Positions 51,488 to 58,662 of a stretch of DNA of 64,000 nucleotides are shown piece by piece (positions within the stretch are counted from its first letter, which is position 1; the number at the start of each line of letters is the position of its first letter). The notes under the pieces are model-generated. The model worked only from the letters and a program-made list of their open reading frames with translations, was not told the origin of the DNA and did not search any database. The translations under genes and the position numbers were made by a program. This stretch comes from Actinomycetospora straminea (GTDB lineage Bacteria; Actinomycetota; Actinomycetes; Mycobacteriales; Pseudonocardiaceae): the NCBI RefSeq assembly GCF_028737255.1, contig NZ_JAQZAN010000001.1, positions 248,001 to 312,000 of the forward strand, written 5' to 3'.

Positions 51488-52378
51488 TCAGACGGGCACG
51501 GCGGCGCCGTCGTAGGCCGCCGCGAGCTCCTCGGGCATCGGCGCGAGGTCCGAGGCACGGTGGAAGTCGCGCAGCGACGTGCCCGTGCACCGCGCGTCGA
51601 CGTTGACCGACCCGCGCCCGGCGGCGACGTCGTCGATGTCGACGATCCGGAAGTCGATCGAGAACCGGGTGCGCCCGGACGTGTTGGGCACCGACGAGTG
51701 CAGCTGGTTGCCCGAGAACACCATCATCCCGCCGACCTCGGGCACGACGCGCACCTGCGGGTCGAGCTCGACGGGCTCCTCGGGCGTCGGCTGGTCGCGG
51801 GTGTCCTTGCCGATGTGCTTCGCGGCGTCCTGGCGGCTCGACTTGTTCCACTCGGCGTAGTCGTAGCGGTAGGAGCCGTTGGCGATGCCCTGCGTCATGT
51901 ACTTCGGGTGGAACGCCATGACGTTGTCGCTGCTCACCGGGTAGACCGGCATCCACCAGTTGGTCTGGCACATCGGGGCGGAGTACCAGGTGTCGCGGTG
52001 CGGGTGGAACGCGAACGCGATGCCGGTGGTGAGGTAGTCGTCGGACGTCGACGTGCGCAGGCGGGGCACGTCGAAGTAGGTGCGGTCCAGGTCGCAGCCG
52101 CGCTCGGACAGGATCGCCGGCAGCAGCTCCTTGCACCGCGGGTGGTGGATGAACCGCGGCTTCAGGTCCGCGAGCAGCGCGGCGAACTCGTGGACGTCCA
52201 TCGAGTACTGCGCGAGCTCCGGGTCGAGATCGCCGAACGCCTCCTCGACGAGCTCGCGGGTGAACTCGACGAGGGCGAGCGTGCTCGGGCTCGCGCCGTA
52301 GACCACCACGTCGCCGCGATAGAGGTGCTCACGCCGGGTGGCATCGTCGAACGACGGGTTCGAGAGCACGTTGGTCAC
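51488..52378 (-). CDS. PhyH-like Fe(II)/2-oxoglutarate dioxygenase
   Basis: A 296-residue enzyme with the 2-His-1-carboxylate triad visible as AFHPHRDTWYSAP (H-x-D type) and, about 115 residues later, QLHSSVPNTSGRTRFSIDFR, giving the distal His and the 2-oxoglutarate-binding Arg. These features mark the phytanoyl-CoA dioxygenase superfamily, which hydroxylates small molecules such as amino acids or ectoine. Residues HPKYMTQGIANGSYRYDYAE suggest a polar substrate. GTG 52378 with GGAGG upstream. It is convergent with the aminotransferase and divergent from galE. Confidence 0.8.
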   Translation of the reverse strand: MTNVLSNPSFDDATRREHLYRGDVVVYGASPSTLALVEFTRELVEEAFGDLDPELAQYSMDVHEFAALLADLKPRFIHHPRCKELLPAILSERGCDLDRTYFDVPRLRTSTSDDYLTTGIAFAFHPHRDTWYSAPMCQTNWWMPVYPVSSDNVMAFHPKYMTQGIANGSYRYDYAEWNKSSRQDAAKHIGKDTRDQPTPEEPVELDPQVRVVPEVGGMMVFSGNQLHSSVPNTSGRTRFSIDFRIVDIDDVAAGRGSVNVDARCTGTSLRDFHRASDLAPMPEELAAAYDGAAVPV

Positions 52379-52655
52379 TGCCTACCTCCTCGGACCGGCG
52401 CGGTACGTCCCCCCGTGACCGCGGGCGCGACCCGCGTGGGCATCGCCGGCACGGCGGGAAGATACCGGTGGCGTGGACCTCGCCCCGCACGGCCTCCGGC
52501 CCCGGGGACCACGCCGTCGAGTGACCCCGACGAAGCGGACGAACGGCCGGGAGCCCGCCGTCGCGACGCTCCGCGTCCGGACGGCAGGGCCGTCACCACC
52601 CCGCCCGCCACCCCTTAGCCTCGGGGCCCGACGCACACGCGAGGGGGACGACGGC

Positions 52656-53639
52656 ATGGCGGCGCGCTGGCTCGTGACGGGCGGGGCGGGGTACATCGGC
52701 GGGCACACCGTCCGGGCCCTGCGCGCGCGGGACGACGCGGTGGTGGTGCTCGACGACCTGTCGACCGGCCTCGCCGAGCGTCTCGACGACGACGTCCCGC
52801 TGGTGCACGCGAGCGTGCTCGACACCGACGCGATCGCGGCGACGCTCACCGAGCACCGGCTCGACGGCGTCATGCACTTCGCCGCCCGCAAGAGCGTGCC
52901 CGAGTCGGTGGAGCGCCCGCTGTACTACTGGCACGAGAACGTCGAGGGCCTGCGCAGCGTCCTCGACGCCTGCGCGCGGGCCGGCGTCGAGCGCTTCGTC
53001 TACTCCTCGAGCGCCGCGGTCTACGGGGCGACGACCGGCCCGGCAGGCACAGGGGTCACCGAGGACTCCCCCACCGTCCCGGTGAACCCCTACGGCACGA
53101 CGAAGCTCGCCGGCGAGTGGCTGCTCGCCGACGTCCACCGCGCCACCGGCCTGCGCTACGTGGCCCTGCGCTACTTCAACGTCGCCGGCGCCCGCGACCC
53201 GCGCCTCGCCGACCGCGGCCAGGCGAACCTCGTGCCCATCGCGCTCGAGGCCGTCGCCCGGGGTGCGGCGCCGACGGTCTTCGGCACCGACTACGACACG
53301 CCCGACGGCAGCTGCGTGCGCGACTTCGTGCACGTCGACGACCTCGCCGACGCCCACGTCGCCGCCACCGCGCTGCTCGACCGGCCGTGCGCCGAGACGC
53401 TCAACGTCGGCGTCGGCCGGGGCTTCTCGGTGCTCGAGGTGATGGCGACCGTCGCACGCGTCGCCGACCGCCCCGTCGAGCCCGCCGTCGTCGCCCGGCG
53501 CCCGGGCGACCCGGCCGCCGTCGTCGCCGACGTCACCCGGATCGGTGACCTCCTCGGCTGGCGCGCCCGCCACGACCTCGACGACATCGTCGCCTCGGCC
53601 TGGGAGGCCCTGCTCAGCCGGTCGGCGTCAGCGTCCTGA
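52656..53639 (+). CDS. galE: UDP-glucose 4-epimerase
   Basis: A 327-residue extended SDR. WLVTGGAGYIGGHTVRALRA is the NAD site, HFAARKSVPESVERPLYYW the second block, YSSSAAVYG the catalytic Ser region, and NPYGTTKLAGEWLL the Tyr-x3-Lys pair. LRYFNVAGAR and CVRDFVHVDDLADAH complete the GalE signature. It interconverts UDP-glucose and UDP-galactose for surface polysaccharides. ATG 52656 is supported by GAGGGGG. The 3' end overlaps the convergent deacetylase gene by 26 bases. Confidence 0.92.
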   Translation: MAARWLVTGGAGYIGGHTVRALRARDDAVVVLDDLSTGLAERLDDDVPLVHASVLDTDAIAATLTEHRLDGVMHFAARKSVPESVERPLYYWHENVEGLRSVLDACARAGVERFVYSSSAAVYGATTGPAGTGVTEDSPTVPVNPYGTTKLAGEWLLADVHRATGLRYVALRYFNVAGARDPRLADRGQANLVPIALEAVARGAAPTVFGTDYDTPDGSCVRDFVHVDDLADAHVAATALLDRPCAETLNVGVGRGFSVLEVMATVARVADRPVEPAVVARRPGDPAAVVADVTRIGDLLGWRARHDLDDIVASAWEALLSRSASAS

Positions 53640-54558
53640 CGACGCGCCGGGCCATCCCGGTGCCCTTCCGGGCGACCTTGCCGAACAGCTCGGCCACGTC
53701 GGTGAGCGGTGTGAGCACGACGCGGTGCATCGCGAACGGCGGCTCCTGCGGCCCCACGAGTCCCGGACGGGTGGTCACCGCGGCCCGGTAGCCCGCGGCG
53801 CGCGCGAGCTCCATCGTCTGCTGGTCGTAGTCGCCGGCGTTCCCGTTCGGGTAGGCCAGCAGATCCACCGTCTGCCCGAGCCCCTCCTCCAGCGCCGTCC
53901 GCGACGCCGCGAGCTCGTGGCGCTGGGTGGCGGCGTCCTCGCGGGCGAGGATCGGGTGGGTGACGGTGTGCGACCCGATCCCGTGACCGGTCGCGGCGAG
54001 GGCCCGCGCACCGGCCCAGTCGAGGAACATCGGCGGGCGCTCCGGGGCCGGCGGGGCGAGCCGCCCGGCGATCCGGGAGACCGCCTCGACGCGCGTCGCG
54101 CGGTCGACGAGCTTGAGCTCGTCCTTCAGCGCGTCCTGGGCCGCGCGCCGCGCGACCGGCGTCGTCAGGTCGTGCGTGCGTCCCGCCCACTCGAGCGACG
54201 TCGCGGTACAGCGGTCGAAGGCGTCGGCGAGCTCCTCCCACCAGGCGCCGATGCGCTCGGACAGGATGTCGGAGACGAGGAAGAAGGTGCCGTGCAGGCC
54301 GCGGCGGTCCAGCGCCGGGACCGCGGCGTCGAGCCAGTCGGCGTAGCCGTCGTCGAAGGTCAGGGCCACCGCGCGGGGCGGGAGCGAGCCGCCGGCGGCG
54401 AGCGTGTCGACGGCGTCGGACAGCGGGACGACCGTGCCCAGCCGGTCGATCGCGGCGAGCTGGCGCTCGAAGCCGCGACGCCCGGCACCCGGCGCGGCGG
54501 GGTAGAACGGGGTCGGGTCGATGTTGTGCCAGCCGAGCACGAGGAGCCGTCGACTCAT
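53614..54558 (-). CDS. polysaccharide deacetylase (NodB fold, CE4)
   Basis: A 314-residue protein. The NodB motifs are AVALTFDDGYADWLDAAVP (DD with the metal/catalytic Asp), GIGSHTVTHPILA (the His pair) and DLLAYPNGNAGDYD (Arg-like region, here Pro-Asn). It may remove N- or O-acetyl groups from the polysaccharide made by the genes to its right, or modify peptidoglycan. No clear signal peptide is seen, and the start (VLGWHNIDPTPFYP) follows the pattern of intracellular or TM-less members of the FkbM/EPS type. ATG 54558. Confidence 0.88.
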   Translation of the reverse strand: MSRRLLVLGWHNIDPTPFYPAAPGAGRRGFERQLAAIDRLGTVVPLSDAVDTLAAGGSLPPRAVALTFDDGYADWLDAAVPALDRRGLHGTFFLVSDILSERIGAWWEELADAFDRCTATSLEWAGRTHDLTTPVARRAAQDALKDELKLVDRATRVEAVSRIAGRLAPPAPERPPMFLDWAGARALAATGHGIGSHTVTHPILAREDAATQRHELAASRTALEEGLGQTVDLLAYPNGNAGDYDQQTMELARAAGYRAAVTTRPGLVGPQEPPFAMHRVVLTPLTDVAELFGKVARKGTGMARRVVRTLTPTG

Positions 54559-54599
54559 GGCACCCGACGGTATCGGCCCGGTCGGGGTGCTCCTCGACG

Positions 54600-54646
54600 T
54601 GGTGGATTCCCTGGCGTCGAACGTCAGCGTGGACGCCAGGCTGACC
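54600..54646 (+). repeat. dispersed structured element, copy C
   Basis: TGGTGGATTCCCTGGCGTCG, AACGTCAGCGTGGACGCCAG, GCTGACC. The outer CCTGGCG/CGCCAGG arms are unchanged, while the second stem reads GTCAGC/GCTGAC instead of GCCAGC/GCTGGC, a compensatory change relative to copies A and B. It lies between the deacetylase and acyltransferase genes. Confidence 0.7.
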
Positions 54647-54657
54647 GACCCGGCCGG

Positions 54658-55791
54658 TCAGCGCGAGCGCGTGCCGGGCATGCGGGCGAGGACGGGCCGG
54701 GCGAGGTCGCGCAGGCGCGCGCGCAGCTCGGGCGAGAGGCCGTCGGTGGCCCGTCGCACGCCGGCGTCGACCTGGGCGAGCAGGCGGGTGGGGTCGAGCG
54801 CGCCCGCGACGACGAGCGTCTCGACCGCGCGCTCGTCGGTGGCGAAGCGGGCCTTGTAGGTCTCGTCGCCGAGCAGCAGGTCGTACTCGTCCGCGCCCTC
54901 CTCGATGGCCTCGCGCACGGTGTGGGCCATGAGCACGAGCCCCACGCTCTTCTCCGCCCACGCCGGGTCGAAGCCCGCCTGGAAGTACGCGTAGCGCCCG
55001 CCGATCCGCCACGCGTAGAGCGCGGCCACGGCCGTCCCCTCGATCTCCAGGAACGACATCCGCAGCCATCCCCGCTCGAGGGCGGCGGCGGCGAAGTCCT
55101 CGTGGAAGGCGCGCACGGTGGGGCTGGTGATCGTCGACCCGCCCTCGCGCTCCTCCCACCGCAGGGCGTGCAGCCGGAAGAACTCGCCGACGTCGCCGAC
55201 GACCTCGCCGGGCGACGACGTCGCGCGCACCTTGGCGCCCAGCCCGTCGACCAGGGCGCGCTCCTTGCGGCGCACCTGCTGGCGGAAGTTGCGGCTGCGG
55301 GCGCCGAGGAACGTGTCCCAGGTGTGCCCGGTCAGCGGGACGAAGGGCATGACGCCGCCGCGCAGCCGCGTCGCCGCGACCCGCCCCCGCAGGCCCTCGC
55401 CCAGCGCCGGGATCCACGCCGCGCCGGCGTCGACGTTGTGCAGCACCACGGCCTCGCGGCCCAGCGCCCCGGCGGCCGCCCGCGCCACCTCGGCCTCGCG
55501 GCCCGCCGCGGCGACGGGGGCGAAACGGTCGCCCACGTTCCCGCCGGCGAAGCGCACCGTGCGCCCGGAGCGGCAGAGCGGCAGCAGGCCCGCCAGCGAC
55601 CCGTCGGCGTCCCGCACCCGCACCACGAACGGGGGAGCGTCGTCGCCGTAGTGGCGGGCGTAGGCGCCGTACCACTCGGGGGACACGAACGCGTTGCCCG
55701 CGGCCTCGGCCAGGGCGCGCCACTCGTCGACCAGCCCGGGCTCGTCGGCGGGATCGGCGAGGACCTCCACGTCAGGCACGTCACGGCTCAC
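54658..55791 (-). CDS. CelD/BioF2-like acyltransferase
   Basis: A 377-residue protein of the GNAT-related BioF2/CelD group. Blocks include SPEWYGAYARHYG at the start, GLLPLCRSGRTVRFAGG, FLGARSRNFRQQVRRKERAL (a very typical family segment) and YLLWR-like AVAALYAWRIGGRYAYFQAG, then DEYDLLLGDETYKARFA. Such genes accompany exopolysaccharide and cellulose clusters and may transfer acyl groups to sugars. GTG 55791. It stands between the deacetylase and the AlgD-type dehydrogenase, within the polysaccharide region. Confidence 0.8.
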   Translation of the reverse strand: MSRDVPDVEVLADPADEPGLVDEWRALAEAAGNAFVSPEWYGAYARHYGDDAPPFVVRVRDADGSLAGLLPLCRSGRTVRFAGGNVGDRFAPVAAAGREAEVARAAAGALGREAVVLHNVDAGAAWIPALGEGLRGRVAATRLRGGVMPFVPLTGHTWDTFLGARSRNFRQQVRRKERALVDGLGAKVRATSSPGEVVGDVGEFFRLHALRWEEREGGSTITSPTVRAFHEDFAAAALERGWLRMSFLEIEGTAVAALYAWRIGGRYAYFQAGFDPAWAEKSVGLVLMAHTVREAIEEGADEYDLLLGDETYKARFATDERAVETLVVAGALDPTRLLAQVDAGVRRATDGLSPELRARLRDLARPVLARMPGTRSR

Positions 55792-56012
55792 CCGCCCGAG
55801 GCTAACGGTCCGGTCTCGGACCCATCCGGGGCCAACCTCGCCGCCTCCCGGACGTCCTCCGTATCGGTGAGTGGATCCTCAGCGTCGTGTCCCGGCCGAC
55901 TGCCCGACGGCGGTACGGCCGAATGCCGTCGGTACCGTGACCGGGACCCGGCGTGCGGTCCCGCTCCCCATCGACCGCCGCGACCCCGACCCTTCTGCGA
56001 GGACCCCCTGCG

Positions 56013-57338
56013 ATGAAGGTCAGTGTCTTCGGTCTCGGCTACGTCGGCACGGTGAGCGCCGCATGCCTGGCCACGGAGGGGCACGACGTCGTCGGTGTCG
56101 ACGTCAACCCCGCCAAGCTCGCGATGATCGGCGAGGGCCGTACGCCCGTGGTGGAGGAGCGCATCGGTGACATCGTCACCGAGGTCGTCGCCGCCGGCCG
56201 CCTCAGCGTCACCGACGACGTGACGGCGGCGATCCACGGGACGGACCTCTCCCTGGTGTGCGTCGGCACCCCGTCGGCGCCCAACGGCAGCCTCGACACC
56301 ACCTACCTCCAGCGCGCCGCCCGCGAGATCGGCGAGGCGCTGGGCTCGCGCGACCCGGAGGCCGGCCGACACACGGTGGTCTTCCGGTCGACCATGCTGC
56401 CGGGCACCTGCCTGGGCGTCCTGGTCCCACTGCTCGAGGAGGCCTCGGGCCTCGTCGCCGGCCAGGACTTCGGCGTCGCGGTGAACCCGGAGTTCCTGCG
56501 CGAGGGCTCCAGCGTCAAGGACTTCTACGACCCGCCCAAGACCGTGGTCGGCGAGCTCGACCCGGCCAGCGGCGACGCGGTCCTCGCGCTCTACGCCGGG
56601 CTCGGCGCCCCGGAGTTCCGGGTCGAGCCGCCGGTGGCGGAGATGACCAAGTACGTGGACAACACCTTCCACGGCCTCAAGATCGGCTTCGCGAACGAGA
56701 TCGGGGCGCTGGCCCGCGAGCTCGGCGTCGACTCCCACGACGTCATGGAGATCTTCCTCTCCGACACGAAGCTGAACATCAGCCCGGCCTACCTGCGCCC
56801 GGGCTTCGCGTTCGGCGGCTCGTGCCTGCCCAAGGACCTCCGGGGCCTGGTGCACGCCGCGCGCCGCCACGACGTGCGCGTGCCGATCCTGGAGAACGTG
56901 CTGCCGTCCAACGACGAGCACATCCAGCGCGCGTTCGAGCACGTCGCCGCCACCGGGAAGCGCAAGGTCGGCGTCTTCGGCCTCGCGTTCAAGGGGGGCA
57001 CCGACGACCTGCGGGAGAGCCCGCTGGTCGAGCTCTGCGAGCGGATGCTGGGCAAGGGCTTCGACCTGCGCATCTACGACCCCGCGGTCGTCGAGTCGGC
57101 GCTGCTCGGGGCCAACCGGGCCTTCATCGAGGCCCGGCTCCCGCACCTGCGCGACCTGCTCGTCGACCGCGTCGCCGACGTCGTCGACCACGCCGAGGTG
57201 CTGGTCGTGGGCAAGGCGGACGACGACGTCCGCGCCGCCCTCGGCCACGGCACCGCGGTGCCCGTGATCGACCTCGTCCGGCTGCCCGACGCGGCGTCGC
57301 GTCGCCAACAGGAGGGATACGTGGGCCTTGCCTGGTAG
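56013..57338 (+). CDS. GDP-mannose 6-dehydrogenase-like (AlgD type)
   Basis: A 441-residue nucleotide-sugar dehydrogenase closer in layout to AlgD than to Ugd. MKVSVFGLGYVGTVSAACLA, LVCVGTPSAPNGSLD, VVFRSTMLPGTCLG, VNPEFLREGSSVKDF and RPGFAFGGSCLPKDLRGLV (catalytic Cys) follow the AlgD order, and GLAFKGGTDDLRESPLVELC and even the short C-terminal Gly/Trp end are like AlgD. It would make GDP-mannuronate (or UDP-glucuronate if this guess is wrong). It overlaps the next gene by 11 bases, so a uronic acid is probably a building block of the polymer made by the following genes. Confidence 0.85.
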   Translation: MKVSVFGLGYVGTVSAACLATEGHDVVGVDVNPAKLAMIGEGRTPVVEERIGDIVTEVVAAGRLSVTDDVTAAIHGTDLSLVCVGTPSAPNGSLDTTYLQRAAREIGEALGSRDPEAGRHTVVFRSTMLPGTCLGVLVPLLEEASGLVAGQDFGVAVNPEFLREGSSVKDFYDPPKTVVGELDPASGDAVLALYAGLGAPEFRVEPPVAEMTKYVDNTFHGLKIGFANEIGALARELGVDSHDVMEIFLSDTKLNISPAYLRPGFAFGGSCLPKDLRGLVHAARRHDVRVPILENVLPSNDEHIQRAFEHVAATGKRKVGVFGLAFKGGTDDLRESPLVELCERMLGKGFDLRIYDPAVVESALLGANRAFIEARLPHLRDLLVDRVADVVDHAEVLVVGKADDDVRAALGHGTAVPVIDLVRLPDAASRRQQEGYVGLAW

Positions 57339-58515
57339 AGCCCTGATCCTCGTCGAGAACCTCTCGGTCCCCTTCGACCGGCGGGTCTGGCAGGAGTGCC
57401 AGACCCTCACCGGGCACGGGTGGGAGGTCGAGGTGATCTGCCCGCAGGGCACGAAGCGGGACACCGAGACCGAGGTCGTCATCGAGGGGGTGCGGATCCA
57501 CCGCTATCCACTCGAGGCCGCGACCGGCGGCCCGCAGGGCTACCTCAAGGAGTACGGCACCGCCCTCTGGCACACCAACCGGCTGATCAAGCGCATCCAG
57601 AAGCGCGCGCCGGTCGACGTCGTGCACCTGTGCAACCCGCCGGACCTGCTGTTCCTGCCCGCGCTGCGGGCCAAGGCGCGCGGCGCGCGGGTCATCTTCG
57701 ACCAGCACGACCTCGTCCCCGAGCTCTACCTCTCGCGCTTCCGCGAGAAGAAGGACTCGATGTACTGGGGCATGCGGCTGCTCGAGTGGGCGACCTACCG
57801 CACCGCGGACACGGTCATCGCCACCAACGAGAGCTACCGGGCCGTCGCCACCGGCCGCGGGCGCGTGCCCGTCGAGGACACGTTCGTGGTGCGCAGCGCC
57901 CCGGCGATCGAGCGCTTCCGGCTCGGCGAGCCCGAGCCGGCGCTGTCGCGGGGCAAGGAGCACCTGCTCTGCTACCTCGGCGTCATGGGCCCCCAGGACG
58001 GGGTCGACTACGCGATCCGCGCGCTCGCGCAGCTCGCCGAGCGCCGCGACGACTGGCACGCGGTCTTCATGGGTACCGGCGACGCCTTCGACGACGTCGT
58101 CGCCCTGTCGCACGCCCACGGGCTCGACGACCGCGTGACCTTCACCGGCCGCATCTCCGACGAGGAGGTGCTGCGTCACCTGTCCACCGCGTCGGTCTGC
58201 CTCGCGCCGGACCCGCGCAACCCGCTCAACGACGTGTCCACCATGAACAAGATCATGGAGTACATGGCGATGGGGCGGCCGGTGGTGTCGTTCGACCTGG
58301 TCGAGGCCCGTGTCTCGGCCGGGGAGGCGGCGGTCTACGCCCGCCCCAACGACGTCGGCGAGTTCGCGGGCCTCGTGTCCGAGCTGCTCGACGACCCCCG
58401 TCGCCGGCGGGCGATGGGCGAGATCGGCATGGAGCGCGTCTCCGGGCCGCTCTCCTGGACGAATTCCGAGAAGGAACTGCTGGCGGCCTACGAGTCGGCC
58501 ACGCAGGGACGCTGA
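57328..58515 (+). CDS. glycosyltransferase family 4 (WbuB-like)
   Basis: A 395-residue GT-B enzyme. It begins LILVENLSVPFDRRVWQECQ, the family's typical opening; DQHDLVPELYLSRF lies in the acceptor domain; CYLGVMGPQDGVDYAIRALA starts the donor domain; VCLAPDPRNPLNDVSTMNKI and EYMAMGRPVVSFDL carry the donor-binding residues. The start codon is TTG at 57328, inside the end of the upstream gene, since homologues begin within a few residues of this point. It should add one sugar during repeat-unit assembly on the inner membrane face. Confidence 0.88.
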   Translation: MPGRALILVENLSVPFDRRVWQECQTLTGHGWEVEVICPQGTKRDTETEVVIEGVRIHRYPLEAATGGPQGYLKEYGTALWHTNRLIKRIQKRAPVDVVHLCNPPDLLFLPALRAKARGARVIFDQHDLVPELYLSRFREKKDSMYWGMRLLEWATYRTADTVIATNESYRAVATGRGRVPVEDTFVVRSAPAIERFRLGEPEPALSRGKEHLLCYLGVMGPQDGVDYAIRALAQLAERRDDWHAVFMGTGDAFDDVVALSHAHGLDDRVTFTGRISDEEVLRHLSTASVCLAPDPRNPLNDVSTMNKIMEYMAMGRPVVSFDLVEARVSAGEAAVYARPNDVGEFAGLVSELLDDPRRRRAMGEIGMERVSGPLSWTNSEKELLAAYESATQGR

Positions 58516-58662
58516 GGGACCCGCAGCGATGACCCGCGCCATCGGCCCCGCCCCCGGGCGGCCCGGCGAGCGCAACACGGCGGTCGCCCTGCACCACCAC
58601 AGTAGGATGCCCCCCGGCGTCCCCCGGGGGCGACACGCCGACGATCGGACGAAAGGCACGTC

